A DNA stretch of 64,000 nucleotides, from the NCBI RefSeq assembly GCF_030433645.1, contig NZ_JAROCG010000001.1, forward strand, positions 3,056,449 to 3,120,448, given 5' to 3'. Source of the stretch: Arthrobacter burdickii (GTDB taxonomy: Bacteria; Actinomycetota; Actinomycetes; Actinomycetales; Micrococcaceae). The notes below the pieces were generated by a model. It saw only the letters and a list, made by a program, of their open reading frames with translations, was not told the origin of the DNA and did no database searches. A program made the translations under genes and the position numbers. Below, piece by piece: positions 43,137 through 52,322 of this stretch; the first letter of the stretch is position 1, and every line of letters begins with the position of its first letter.

Positions 43137-44951
43137 GTGAGTCGCTGGAGCCTCGCCCGGCAGTTCTTCCTGGCCCAACTCGTCTTCATCCTCATCCTCT
43201 CGGCATCCCTCTCGGTGATCCTCTATGCGGACGCGGCGGAGGGCGTGAACGACGCCGCAGCGGAGCGCATGGTCGCCGTCTCCACCGCCATCGCCCTCGA
43301 CCCGGCCGTGCTCGACGCTGTCGAGGGGACCGATCCGTCCGCCACGCTCCAGCCCTACGCCGTCGACGTCATGGACCGGCTGGGCGTGGACTTCATCACG
43401 ATCATGGCTCCGGACCGGACGCGCTACACGCACCGCAACCCGGAGCAGATCGGCAGGCCGTACATCGGTTCGGTGTCCGAAGCCCTGGCGGGGCGTACGC
43501 ACACCGAGACATACGTAGGGACCCTCGGCCCGTCGATCCGCTCCATCGTTCCGGTGGTGGACGGCGACGGGACGGTGCAGGCGATGGTCGCTGCGGGGAT
43601 CACGGTGGATCGCGCCGTCATCGCGCGCAACGCGCAGCTCCCGCTCGTCGCCTTCATCGCCCTCGGTGCGCTCGCGCTGGGCGCCCTCGCCTCGTTCCTG
43701 CTGAGCCGGCGCCTGCGGGACGCGACCCTGGGCATGGGCCCCGCCGAACTCTCACGCACCTTCGTCTTCTACGACTCGGTCCTCCATTCCGTCCGTGAGG
43801 GCCTCCTCCTCATCGACGCGTCGGGACGGCTGATCCTGTACAACGACCAGGCCGCGCGGCTCCTCGGCCTCGACGGGACGCAGGAGCCGGTGCCGGCGAC
43901 GCACCTCGCGGTTCCGCCGTCGCTGCGCGAACTCCTCATGTCGGGGCGCAGGGCCCACGACGAAGTGCACCTGACCGACGACCGGGTCCTGGTGGTCAAC
44001 CAGGAGCCTGCCGTCCCTCCCACCGCTGCCGGGCGCGGCGCCCATGCGCCCACGGCCCTCGGCACCGTCACGACCCTGCGGGACCACACCGAGATCCAGG
44101 CCCTGACGGGTCAGGTGGAGACCATGCGCACCCTGACGGACGCCCTGCGCTCGCAGACCCACGAACACGCCAACCGCCTGCACACCATCGTCTCGCTGGT
44201 GGAACTCGGCAGGAGCGCGGATGCGGTCGACTTCGCGACGAGGGACCTGCAGCAGTCGCAGCGGCTCACCGACGAGGTGGTCGAGGCCATCGACGAGCCC
44301 TTTCTCGCGGCGCTCCTGGTGGGCAAGGCCGCCCAGGCGAACGAGCGCGGCATCGAACTGACCTCGGACATCGCTCCGGACGCGCAGGCGGGCTCCCTCA
44401 ACCCCGTGGACCTGGTGACGATCATCGGCAACCTCCTGGACAACGCGTTCGACGAGGCCGCCGCCTCCGAGGACCCCCGGGTGCTCCTCACCGTGCACAG
44501 GGTGACCGGCGGGAGCGGGTCCCCCGAACTCGAGATCGCCGTGGAGGACAGCGGCAACGGCCTACCCGACTCCGAGAAGGCGAAGGTGTTCGACTTCGGC
44601 TACAGCACGAAGGCATCCCCTGATGCGACGGGTGCCGGGCGCGGCGTCGGCCTCGCCCTCGTCCGCCAGGCGGTCCAGCGCTTCGGCGGCTCGCTGGAGG
44701 TGACCGACACGGACGACGGCGGAGCCCGTTTCGCCGTGCGCCTCCCCTACCCGGCTGCGCCGGCAGGCAATCCGGCAGGCAATCCGGCAGGCAATCCGGC
44801 AGGCAATCCGGCAGGCAATCCGGCAGGCAATCCGGCAGGCAATCCGGCAGGCAGTCCGACGGGCAGTCCAGCGCAGGATCCAGACAGCAGTCCGCGAGCG
44901 CCCGGAGAGCCGGACGTCCCACTCCGCGCCGACACCGGAGGCGTGGCATGA
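43137..44951 (+). CDS. DcuS/CitA-family sensor histidine kinase
   Basis: Membrane sensor for C4-dicarboxylates or citrate, 604 residues. The first membrane helix (about 8-28), an extracytoplasmic PAS-like sensor domain with RYTHRNPEQIGRP (about 30-165) and a second helix (about 168-188) are followed by a cytoplasmic PAS domain. The SpoOB-type dimerisation/phospho-acceptor segment THEHANRLHTIVSLVELG (His about 342-344) and an HATPase domain (NLLDNAFDEA, GRGVGLALV) come next. The last 65 residues are a Pro-rich tail encoded by 12-bp repeats. GTG 43137 is chosen by AGGA seven bases upstream. The ATGA overlap with the response regulator shows coupled translation. Confidence 0.92.
   Translation: MSRWSLARQFFLAQLVFILILSASLSVILYADAAEGVNDAAAERMVAVSTAIALDPAVLDAVEGTDPSATLQPYAVDVMDRLGVDFITIMAPDRTRYTHRNPEQIGRPYIGSVSEALAGRTHTETYVGTLGPSIRSIVPVVDGDGTVQAMVAAGITVDRAVIARNAQLPLVAFIALGALALGALASFLLSRRLRDATLGMGPAELSRTFVFYDSVLHSVREGLLLIDASGRLILYNDQAARLLGLDGTQEPVPATHLAVPPSLRELLMSGRRAHDEVHLTDDRVLVVNQEPAVPPTAAGRGAHAPTALGTVTTLRDHTEIQALTGQVETMRTLTDALRSQTHEHANRLHTIVSLVELGRSADAVDFATRDLQQSQRLTDEVVEAIDEPFLAALLVGKAAQANERGIELTSDIAPDAQAGSLNPVDLVTIIGNLLDNAFDEAAASEDPRVLLTVHRVTGGSGSPELEIAVEDSGNGLPDSEKAKVFDFGYSTKASPDATGAGRGVGLALVRQAVQRFGGSLEVTDTDDGGARFAVRLPYPAAPAGNPAGNPAGNPAGNPAGNPAGNPAGNPAGSPTGSPAQDPDSSPRAPGEPDVPLRADTGGVA
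44760..44867 (+). repeat. 12-bp tandem repeat encoding AGNP in the sensor kinase tail
   Basis: Seven perfect copies of CCGGCAGGCAAT (44760-44843) and two degenerate copies (to 44867) encode (AGNP)n and then AGSP/TGSP. The period is a multiple of three, so copy-number change alters tail length without frameshift. Confidence 0.95.
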
Positions 44952-45670
44952 GCACGATCCGTGTCCTCGTCGTGGAGGACGACCCCGTGGCCGCGGACGC
45001 GCACGCCGAGTACGTGCGTCGGCTCGAGGGCTTCGAACTCGTGGGTGTCGCCCGGAGCGGTGCGGAACTCGCGGTCTTCCTCCACCTGGCCGGTGAGGGG
45101 ACGGGCCAGGCGGAGGCGGCCGTCGACCTCATGCTGCTGGACATGAATCTGCCGGACGCGCACGGACTGGACATCATCCGCCGGGTGCGCGGGCTCGGCC
45201 TGCCGCTGGACATCATCGCGATCACCGCGGTGCGTGACCTGCACGTGGTGCGCTCGGCCATCTCGTCCGGCATCGTGCAGTACCTCATCAAGCCCTTCAC
45301 CTACTCCGCGTTCCGGGAGAAGCTCGAGGCCTACCGGGAGTTCCGCCAGAACCTGGTGGACCAGGCGTCCGCCACGACGCAGGCCGAGGTGGACCAGGCC
45401 TTCGCCTCCCTGAGGCCCGTCACGGCGGCCACGCTGCCCAAGGGCCTCTCGGCCGAGACTTTGCGGGCTGTCTCGCGCCTGCTGAAGGAACTCCGGGAAC
45501 CGACGTCGGCCATCGAGGTGTCGGAGTCCCTGTCCATGTCCCGGGTCACCGCGCGGCGCTACCTGGAGTACCTTGCGGACCAACAGTCCGTCCTCCGGAC
45601 CCCCCGCTACGGCACGCGGGGACGCCCCGAGTTCGAATACAGCTGGGCGCGGACCAGCACGGAGGGGTGA
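44948..45670 (+). CDS. DcuR/CitB-family response regulator
   Basis: Cytoplasmic partner of the upstream kinase, 240 residues. The receiver domain (about 1-130) has the acidic pair VVEDDP, phospho-acceptor Asp65 in LLLDMNLPD, a Thr in AITAVRD and Lys in IKPFTYSAF. The C-terminal domain contains a helix-turn-helix around SAIEVSESLSMSRVTARRYLEYL, typical of CitB/DcuR regulators. ATG 44948 overlaps the kinase stop. Likely targets are dctA and its own operon. Confidence 0.93.
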   Translation: MSTIRVLVVEDDPVAADAHAEYVRRLEGFELVGVARSGAELAVFLHLAGEGTGQAEAAVDLMLLDMNLPDAHGLDIIRRVRGLGLPLDIIAITAVRDLHVVRSAISSGIVQYLIKPFTYSAFREKLEAYREFRQNLVDQASATTQAEVDQAFASLRPVTAATLPKGLSAETLRAVSRLLKELREPTSAIEVSESLSMSRVTARRYLEYLADQQSVLRTPRYGTRGRPEFEYSWARTSTEG

Positions 45671-45750
45671 CGGTCCGCCTCTCGGGAGCCCAGCACCACG
45701 AGGTTGCGCCCGGAACGGTCACCGCAGGAACGTTCCAGCAGGACCGTCAC
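45667..45750. terminator. Inverted repeat covering both convergent stop codons
   Basis: GTGACGGTCC (45667-45676) includes the response-regulator stop, and its inverted copy GGACCGTCAC (45741-45750) includes the prpE stop. A second pair, GGAAC and GTTCC, lies inside. It is a possible shared terminator for both strands, without T-runs. Confidence 0.4.
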
Positions 45751-47705
45751 TCCGGCCGTGGTCGCAGCAGCGGCTCGAGCGCCGCGAGGACAGCGGGATC
45801 CTCGATGGTCGAGGGCACCACGTAGGACTCTCCCGCCGCCATCTGCCGCATGGTCTTCCGCAGGATCTTGCCCGATCGGGTCTTGGGCAGCGCCTCGACC
45901 ACGACTGCCGACCTGAAGTCCGCGACCGGGCCGATCGCCGTGCGGACCATGGCCACGAGGTCTGCCTGGAGCGTCAGCGGATCGACGGACGCGCCCGACT
46001 TGAGGACCACGTACCCGCTGGCCCGTTGTCCCTTGAGCGGGTCCTGCAGACCGAGGACGGCGCATTCGGCGACGGCGGGGTGCTGTGCGATCACCTGCTC
46101 GATGGCCCCCGTCGAGAGCCTGTGGCCTGCGACGTTGATGACGTCGTCGGTGCGTCCCATGACGAAGACGTAGCCGTCGGAGTCCACGTAGCCCGAGTCA
46201 CCGCTCGTGTAGTACCCCTCGAACGAACTCAGGTAGGAGTCCCGGTACCGGGCGTCGCTCCCCCACAGCGTGGTCAGGGCACCCGGCGGAAGCGGAAGAC
46301 GGAGGGCGATGCTCCCCTCCGTCCCGGCCGGAACCGCGGACCCCTGGTGGTCGAGGACGACGACGTCGAACCCTGGGGACGGCAGCGACGGCGAACCGGC
46401 CCGCAGCGGTACGCCGCCGAGTCCGCGGGGGTTCGCGCAGATCGGCCAGCCGGTCTCGGTCTGCCACCAGTTGTCGACGACGGGCACGCCGAGGACCTCC
46501 CCGATCCACCCGGACGTTCCCGTGTCGAGCCGCTCGCCCGCCGAGAACAGCGTGGCCAGCGAGGACAGGTCGTGGGCCCGGAGCGCCGCGCCCTCGGGAT
46601 CCGCCCGCCGGATGGCGCGCAGGGCGGTCGGCGCGGTGAACAGCACCTTGACGGAGTGCTGTTCGATGAGCCGGCCGAAGACCCCGGCGTCGGGCGTGCC
46701 GACCGGCTTGCCCTCGTACAGGACCGTCGTGGCGCCCGCCAGCAGCGGCCCGTAGACGATGTAGGAATGGCCGACCACCCAGCCGACGTCGGACGCCGTG
46801 AGCATCACGTCGCCCGGTCCGATGCCGAAGATCCCCTGCATCGACCACGTGAGGGCGACGGCGTGTCCTCCGTTGTCGCGCACCACCCCCTTGGGAGCAC
46901 CCGTCGTGCCCGAGGTGTAGAGGATGTAGAGCGGATCGGTGGCCGCGACCTCGACCGGTGGGACAGCGGAGGCGGTGGACACCGCGTCGTCCCAGTCGAG
47001 CCAGGAGGTTCCCGGCTCCTGGTAGTCCCGAATACCGTGCGCGAAGCCCTCGCGCGCCTTAGCGACGACGGGCGTGCCGGCGCTCTCCGCGAGCGCGAGT
47101 GCCGCGTGGACCGCGGGCAGGTACTCGACGCGCCGGCCCGGCTCAATCCCTCCCGACGCCGTGAGGATGACCGAGGGCCGGGCGTCCCGGATGCGGGCGG
47201 CCAGCTCGGCCGGGGCGAACCCGCCGAAGACCACGGAGTGGACAGCGCCGAGCCGGGCCGCGGCGAGCATGGCCACCACGGCCTCGGGGATCATCGGCAG
47301 GTAGATGAGGACACGGTCGCCCTTCCCGACGCCGAGCCCCGCCAGCACACCGGCGAAGACGGCGACCTCGTCCAGGAGCTCGGCGTAGGTGTAGGTCCGG
47401 CTGACTCCGAGCATCGCCGAGTCGTAGACCAGTGCGGCCTGGCCGCCTCGGCCCGCGTCGACGTGCCGGTCGAGCGCGTTGTAGCTGGTGTTCAGGGATG
47501 CGTCGGGGAACCACCGGTAGAAGGGGGCGGCGAAGGCGTCGAGGACGGTCGTCGGCGGCGTCACCCAGTCGACCGCTCCGGCTGCCTCGCGCCAGAAGGC
47601 CTCGGGGTCGGCCAAGCTCGCAGCGTGCAGCCGGCGGTACCGGTCCAGCCCGGAGTTCGCCTGGTCCACGTTCCCCTGGTCGACGTCGTGTCCTGCAGCA
47701 GCCAT
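45747..47705 (-). CDS. prpE: Propionyl-CoA synthetase-like acyl-CoA ligase (PrpE)
   Basis: Activates propionate (possibly acetate) to the CoA thioester. The 652-residue chain aligns with acetyl/propionyl-CoA synthetases: N-terminal NTSYNALDRHVDAGRGGQAA, ATP motif YTSGTTGAPKGVVRD, NWWQTETGWPI and the C-terminal TRSGKILRK, whose Lys is the acetylation site in this family. ATG 47705 has AAGGG five bases upstream. It is divergent from gntR-prpDBC, and that context makes propionate the likely substrate. Acetyl-CoA synthetase activity cannot be excluded. Confidence 0.88.
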   Translation of the reverse strand: MAAAGHDVDQGNVDQANSGLDRYRRLHAASLADPEAFWREAAGAVDWVTPPTTVLDAFAAPFYRWFPDASLNTSYNALDRHVDAGRGGQAALVYDSAMLGVSRTYTYAELLDEVAVFAGVLAGLGVGKGDRVLIYLPMIPEAVVAMLAAARLGAVHSVVFGGFAPAELAARIRDARPSVILTASGGIEPGRRVEYLPAVHAALALAESAGTPVVAKAREGFAHGIRDYQEPGTSWLDWDDAVSTASAVPPVEVAATDPLYILYTSGTTGAPKGVVRDNGGHAVALTWSMQGIFGIGPGDVMLTASDVGWVVGHSYIVYGPLLAGATTVLYEGKPVGTPDAGVFGRLIEQHSVKVLFTAPTALRAIRRADPEGAALRAHDLSSLATLFSAGERLDTGTSGWIGEVLGVPVVDNWWQTETGWPICANPRGLGGVPLRAGSPSLPSPGFDVVVLDHQGSAVPAGTEGSIALRLPLPPGALTTLWGSDARYRDSYLSSFEGYYTSGDSGYVDSDGYVFVMGRTDDVINVAGHRLSTGAIEQVIAQHPAVAECAVLGLQDPLKGQRASGYVVLKSGASVDPLTLQADLVAMVRTAIGPVADFRSAVVVEALPKTRSGKILRKTMRQMAAGESYVVPSTIEDPAVLAALEPLLRPRPE

Positions 47706-47766
47706 GATCGCCCTTCGTCGCGCGTGGAGGAACAGTACCACGGGCATACCAACCAGTCCGAGGATC

Positions 47767-47777
47767 TGTATACACAA
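47767..47777. promoter_or_regulatory. Operator half of the prp control region, prpE side
   Basis: TGTATACACAA, containing the 8-bp palindrome TGTATACA, lies 62 bases upstream of prpE and is the inverted copy of the site at 47827-47837. GntR-type regulators bind short palindromes of this kind. Confidence 0.65.
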
Positions 47778-47810
47778 CCGGTAGGTGCGTTCGGATTGGC
47801 CCGCTTTCTC

Positions 47811-47839
47811 TTGCTCCCGTCCCCTGTTGTGTATACATT
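47811..47839 (+). promoter_or_regulatory. Promoter and operator of gntR-prpDBC
   Basis: TTGCTC (47811-47816) and TACATT (47834-47839) are 17 bases apart. The operator TTGTGTATACA (47827-47837) overlaps the -10, so a bound repressor would block this promoter. Its TGTATACA core is 63 bp from the core on the prpE side. Confidence 0.6.
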
Positions 47840-47894
47840 GGGCATATCGCGCGTCCCGAACGCGGAGATGTCGGAAGGAACGGAGGCGACGAGG

Positions 47895-48566
47895 ATGCGG
47901 GCCAGCGATCGCGCCTATTCCCTCCTGCGCTCCGACATCGTCGAATGGCGGCTGGCCCCGGGTGACCTGCTCGCGGAGGTCGAACAGTCCGCCCGGCTCG
48001 GCGTCTCGAGGACGCCCCTACGGGAGGCACTCTCCCGGCTCGTCGCCGAAGGGCTCGCCGCCCCCGCCGGCCGCGGCGTCGTCGTCTCCGCCATCTCCCT
48101 CGACGCCGTGACGGATTTGTTCGAGGTCCGGCTGCCCCTGGAATGCGCGGCCGTCCGGCTCGCCGCCCATCGGGGAGACCCTGCACTCTTCACCGCGCTC
48201 GCGGAGGAGTTCGCCGCTGCGGGGAGGCTCATCGAGGACGACGACGGCGGGCAGGACGCCTACTACGCGCTCGTCGCACGGCTGGACCGGGAGATCGACG
48301 ATGCGGCGCGGAACCCCTACCTGCTGCAGGCCCAGAAACCGATCCGCACACACCTCGCCCGCGTGCGCAGGCTGGCACGGGACAACCCCCGCCGGCTCCT
48401 GGCCTCGGCACGCGAGCACGAGCAGATCGCCCTCGCCCTCGGTGCCGGGAACGCCGAGCTCGCCGAGGCCTCCATGCGCGTGCACCTCCACAACAGTCTG
48501 CAGCACCTCCGCTCCCCGCTTACCGGGGACCACGACACGCACCACCGAGAGGAACACCATGGTTGA
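47895..48566 (+). CDS. GntR-family (FCD) regulator of the prp genes
   Basis: A 223-residue regulator with an N-terminal winged helix ([32 protein letters not shown]) and an all-helical FCD ligand domain. Arg, Asp and His residues there (for example [13 protein letters not shown] and HLHNSLQHL) could bind a carboxylate or metal. ATG 47895 is chosen because GGAGG lies eight bases upstream; ATG 47868 has no such site. It overlaps prpD by eight bases, so regulator and enzymes are one transcript. The ligand may be 2-methylcitrate or a related acid, by analogy only. Confidence 0.9.
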   Translation: MRASDRAYSLLRSDIVEWRLAPGDLLAEVEQSARLGVSRTPLREALSRLVAEGLAAPAGRGVVVSAISLDAVTDLFEVRLPLECAAVRLAAHRGDPALFTALAEEFAAAGRLIEDDDGGQDAYYALVARLDREIDDAARNPYLLQAQKPIRTHLARVRRLARDNPRRLLASAREHEQIALALGAGNAELAEASMRVHLHNSLQHLRSPLTGDHDTHHREEHHG

Positions 48567-50079
48567 ATTCCATCCCGTCCGCGTCCACCGCAGCGAGGAG
48601 AACCTCCCCCGAGCCGGGCAGCTCGCCTGGAAGATCGCCGAAGTCGCCGCCGATCCCGTCGAGGTTCCCGCCGACGTGACCGACATGGTGATCAACCGCA
48701 TCATCGACAACGCCTCCGTCGCCCTCGCGTCCCTGAACCGGGCCCCGGTGATCGCCGCACGCGCGCAGGCGACGAGCCACCCGGTCTCCGCACACGGCGC
48801 GGGTGCCGCCGTCTTCGGCGTCGACTCCCCCGTCTCGGCGGAATGGGCCGCCTGGGCCAACGGTGTCGCCGTGCGTGAACTCGACTACCACGACACGTTC
48901 CTCGCAGCGGACTACTCCCATCCCGGCGACAACATCCCGCCGATCCTCGCCGCCGCGCAGCACACCGGCGCCCCGGGCCGGGACCTGGTCCGCGCCATCG
49001 CCACCGGCTACGAGATCCAGGTCGACCTCGTGAAGGCGATCTGCCTGCACGAGCACAAGATCGATCACGTCGCCCACCTCGGCCCGTCCGCGGCCGCCGG
49101 CATCGGCACCCTCCTCGCGCTGGACCCCGACGTCATCTTCCACGCCGTCGGCCAGGCGCTGCACACGACGACGGCGACCCGGCAGTCACGCAAGGGCGAG
49201 ATCTCGACGTGGAAGGCCCATGCCCCGGCGTTCGCCGGGAAGATGGCCGTCGAGGCGATCGACCGGGCCATGCGCGGGCAGACCTCCCCCACGCCCATCT
49301 ACGAGGGCGAGGACGGCGTGATCGCCTGGCTGCTGGACGGCCCCGAGGCGAACTACGAGGTGCCCCTTCCGGCGCGGGGCGAGCCGAAGCGCGCCATCCT
49401 CGACACCTACACGAAGGAGCACTCCGCCGAGTACCAGGCCCAGGCCTGGATCGACCTCGCGCGGCGCCTGCACGGGGCCCACCCGGAGGCGACCGATCCG
49501 GACAACGTCGTGTCCATCGTCATCTCCACCTCGCACCACACCCACTACGTCATCGGCTCCGGTGCGAACGATCCGCAGAAGTACGATCCGGCTGCCTCCC
49601 GTGAGACGCTCGACCACTCGATCCCCTACATCTTCACAGTCGCCCTGCAGGACGGCCGCTGGCACCACGAGGACTCCTACGCCCCCGCACGGGCCGCCCG
49701 GCCGGACACCGTGGCACTGTGGCGGAAGGTCACCACGGTGGAGGACCCCGAGTGGACGCGCCGCTACCACTCCCTGGACATCGCCGAGAAGGCCTTCGGC
49801 GGCAGCGTGGAGATCACCCTGACGGACGGCACGGTCATCACGGACGAGATCGCGGTGGCGGACGCCCATCCCCTGGGAGCCCGGCCCTTCGCGCGGACGG
49901 ACTACATCGCCAAGCTGCGGATGCTCGCCGAGGGCGTCGTCGAGGACGCGGAACTGGACCGCTTCCTGGCCGCCGTCGAGCAGTTGCCCGACCTCCCGGC
50001 AGACTCGCTGGGACAGCTGAACATCCTCGCCCGACCCGGGTACCTCGATGCGGCCGCCGCGCCGCAGGGACTCCTGTAG
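48559..50079 (+). CDS. prpD: 2-methylcitrate dehydratase PrpD
   Basis: Dehydrates 2-methylcitrate to 2-methylaconitate in the methylcitrate cycle, cytoplasmic. The 506-residue protein matches PrpD/MmgE enzymes: [40 protein letters not shown] middle region, [20 protein letters not shown] and [18 protein letters not shown] 48559 has AGAGG six bases upstream. It is the second gene of the operon, seven bases before prpB's GTG. Confidence 0.95.
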   Translation: MVEFHPVRVHRSEENLPRAGQLAWKIAEVAADPVEVPADVTDMVINRIIDNASVALASLNRAPVIAARAQATSHPVSAHGAGAAVFGVDSPVSAEWAAWANGVAVRELDYHDTFLAADYSHPGDNIPPILAAAQHTGAPGRDLVRAIATGYEIQVDLVKAICLHEHKIDHVAHLGPSAAAGIGTLLALDPDVIFHAVGQALHTTTATRQSRKGEISTWKAHAPAFAGKMAVEAIDRAMRGQTSPTPIYEGEDGVIAWLLDGPEANYEVPLPARGEPKRAILDTYTKEHSAEYQAQAWIDLARRLHGAHPEATDPDNVVSIVISTSHHTHYVIGSGANDPQKYDPAASRETLDHSIPYIFTVALQDGRWHHEDSYAPARAARPDTVALWRKVTTVEDPEWTRRYHSLDIAEKAFGGSVEITLTDGTVITDEIAVADAHPLGARPFARTDYIAKLRMLAEGVVEDAELDRFLAAVEQLPDLPADSLGQLNILARPGYLDAAAAPQGLL

Positions 50080-50085
50080 GCCGCC

Positions 50086-51009
50086 GTGCTGTACTCGACC
50101 GTGACCCCCGAGCAGAAGCGCCGTGCACTGCGGGACGGACTCGCGTCCGGACGCCTCCAGCAGTTCCCCGGAGCCTTCAATCCCCTGTCCGCCCGGCTCA
50201 TCGGGGACAAGGGATTCGACGGCGTCTACATCTCCGGTGCCGTCATCGCCGCCGACCTCGGGCTGCCGGACATCGGCCTCACCACCCTCACCGAGGTCGC
50301 GCACCGTGCCGGGCAGATCGCCCGCATGACCGACCTGCCGTGCATCGTCGACGCCGACACGGGGTTCGGCGAGCCGATGAACGTCGCCCGCAGCGTGCAG
50401 GAACTCGAGAACGCCGGGCTCGCCGGCTGCCACATCGAGGACCAGTTCAATCCGAAGCGGTGCGGGCACCTCGACGGCAAGAACGTCGTCGACCTCGAGA
50501 CGGCCGTGAAGCGGATCCGTGCCGCGGCCGATGCCCGCCGTGATCCGAACTTCCTCATCATGGCCCGCACCGACATCCGCGGCACCGACACCCTCGAGGC
50601 CGCACAGGAGCGCTCCCGTGCCCTCGTGGAGGCAGGGGCGGACGCCATCTTCCCCGAGGCGATGCGGACCCTGGACGAATTCCGGGCCATCCGCGCCGTC
50701 GTCGACGTGCCGGTCCTGGCCAACATGACGGAGTTCGGCAAGAGCGACCTCTTCACCGTGGACCAGCTGCAGGAGGCAGGCGTGACGATGGTGATCTACC
50801 CGGTCACGCTGCTGCGCAGTGCGATGGGCGCCGCCGAGCGTACGCTGGACTCGATCAGGACGCACGGGACGCAGGAGCCTGCCGTGGAGTCCATGCAGAC
50901 GCGCAGCCGCCTCTACGAGCTGGTGGACTACGAGGGATACAACCGCTTCGACTCCTCCGTCTTCAACTTCGAGGTGCCGGACGGGCGCTCCGGCCGGGGC
51001 GATCGTTGA
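50086..51009 (+). CDS. prpB: 2-methylisocitrate lyase PrpB
   Basis: Cleaves 2-methylisocitrate to pyruvate and succinate. The 307-residue protein belongs to the isocitrate lyase/PEP mutase family: FPGAFNPLSARLIGDKGFDG, DADTGFGEP (Mg ligands), IEDQFNPKRCGHLDGK with the catalytic Cys in KRCGH, and FPEAMRTLDEF. Start GTG 50086. It is followed 52 bases later by prpC. Confidence 0.95.
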   Translation: MLYSTVTPEQKRRALRDGLASGRLQQFPGAFNPLSARLIGDKGFDGVYISGAVIAADLGLPDIGLTTLTEVAHRAGQIARMTDLPCIVDADTGFGEPMNVARSVQELENAGLAGCHIEDQFNPKRCGHLDGKNVVDLETAVKRIRAAADARRDPNFLIMARTDIRGTDTLEAAQERSRALVEAGADAIFPEAMRTLDEFRAIRAVVDVPVLANMTEFGKSDLFTVDQLQEAGVTMVIYPVTLLRSAMGAAERTLDSIRTHGTQEPAVESMQTRSRLYELVDYEGYNRFDSSVFNFEVPDGRSGRGDR

Positions 51010-51061
51010 CCGCGCCGGCACGCACACCGGATTCCGCAGGACCATCCCAGGAGGAGCAGCC

Positions 51062-52207
51062 GTGACAGAACCAGAGATCCACAAGGGGCTTGCAGGGGTC
51101 GTGGTGGACTACACCGCGATCTCGAAGGTCAACCCCGAGACGAATTCGCTGCTCTACCGGGGGTACCCCGTGCAGGAGCTGGCCGGGCACCGCGACTTCG
51201 AGGACGTCGCCTACCTGCTGTGGAACGGGGAGCTGCCGGATGCCTCCCAGCGCCGCCAGTTCGACGCCTTCGAGCGGGAGCACCGCACGCTGCCCGGGCA
51301 CGTGGTCGCGGCGATCGACCTCCTGCCCCTGTCGGCGCACCCCATGGACGTGGCGAGGACCGCCGTGTCCGTCCTGGGGGCGAGCCACCCCCTCGCAGGG
51401 GACGACTCGGTCGAGGCGAATCGGGAGAAGGCCGCGGCGCTGTTCGCCGTCTTCCCCGCCGTCGTCGCCTATGACCAGCGCCGGCGGCGCGGCCAGGGCC
51501 TCGTGGAGCCCCGCGACGACCTCGGCTACTCGGCCAACTTCCTGTGGATGACCTTCGGGGAGGAAGCTCCGGCAGAGGTGGTCCATGCATTCGACGTCTC
51601 CATGGTCCTGTACGCCGAGCACTCGTTCAACGCGTCCACCTTCACGGCGAGGGTCATCACCTCGACGCTCTCCGACCTGCACTCGGCCGTCACGGGCGCG
51701 ATCGGCGCCCTCAAGGGTGCTCTGCACGGCGGCGCCAACGAGGCGGTCATGCACACCTTCGAGGAGATCGGCATCCGGGAGGACGAGACCGCCGAGGAGG
51801 CCGCCGTCCGCGCGAAGGCCTGGATGGAGGACGCCCTGGCGTCGAAGAAGAAGGTCATGGGGTTCGGGCACCGCGTCTACAAGAACGGCGACTCCCGGGT
51901 CCCGACCATGAAGGCGGCACTCGACGCGATGATCGGGTACTACGGGCGCAGCGAGATCCTCGGGCTGTACTCCGGGCTGGAGACGGCCATGGACGAGGCG
52001 AAGGGCATCAAGCCCAACCTCGACTACCCCGCCGGCCCCACTTACCACCTGATGGGCTTCGACACCGAGATGTTCACGCCGCTCTTCATCGCAGCGCGCA
52101 TCACCGGCTGGACGGCGCACATCATGGAGCAGGCGGCGTCGAACTCGCTCATCCGCCCCCTGAGTCTCTACAACGGCCCGGACGAGCGGCACGTGGGCGA
52201 CAGCTGA
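51062..52207 (+). CDS. prpC: 2-methylcitrate synthase PrpC
   Basis: Condenses propionyl-CoA with oxaloacetate to 2-methylcitrate; these enzymes usually also accept acetyl-CoA. 381 residues, with KGLAGVVVDYTAISKV at the N-terminus, catalytic His in LKGALHGGANEAVM, FGHRVYKNGDSR, and the catalytic Asp region MGFDTEMFTPLF. GTG 51062 has GGAGG seven bases upstream; the frame upstream belongs to prpB in another frame. It ends the operon at a hairpin. Confidence 0.95.
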   Translation: MTEPEIHKGLAGVVVDYTAISKVNPETNSLLYRGYPVQELAGHRDFEDVAYLLWNGELPDASQRRQFDAFEREHRTLPGHVVAAIDLLPLSAHPMDVARTAVSVLGASHPLAGDDSVEANREKAAALFAVFPAVVAYDQRRRRGQGLVEPRDDLGYSANFLWMTFGEEAPAEVVHAFDVSMVLYAEHSFNASTFTARVITSTLSDLHSAVTGAIGALKGALHGGANEAVMHTFEEIGIREDETAEEAAVRAKAWMEDALASKKKVMGFGHRVYKNGDSRVPTMKAALDAMIGYYGRSEILGLYSGLETAMDEAKGIKPNLDYPAGPTYHLMGFDTEMFTPLFIAARITGWTAHIMEQAASNSLIRPLSLYNGPDERHVGDS

Positions 52208-52214
52208 GGACCCG

Positions 52215-52248
52215 CACCGGCGGCACGACACCACCGGTGCCGCCGGTG
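52215..52248 (+). terminator. Terminator hairpin of the prp operon
   Basis: CACCGGCGGCAC (52215-52226) and GTGCCGCCGGTG (52237-52248) form a 12-bp stem with a 10-base loop, directly after the prpC stop. No T-run. Confidence 0.6.
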
Positions 52249-52322
52249 CCGCCGGTCATGGTTCCGCTGCCCAGGAGCCGGGTCAGCCGGAGTCGAGGGC
52301 AGCCGAGTCGGCCCACCGCAGC

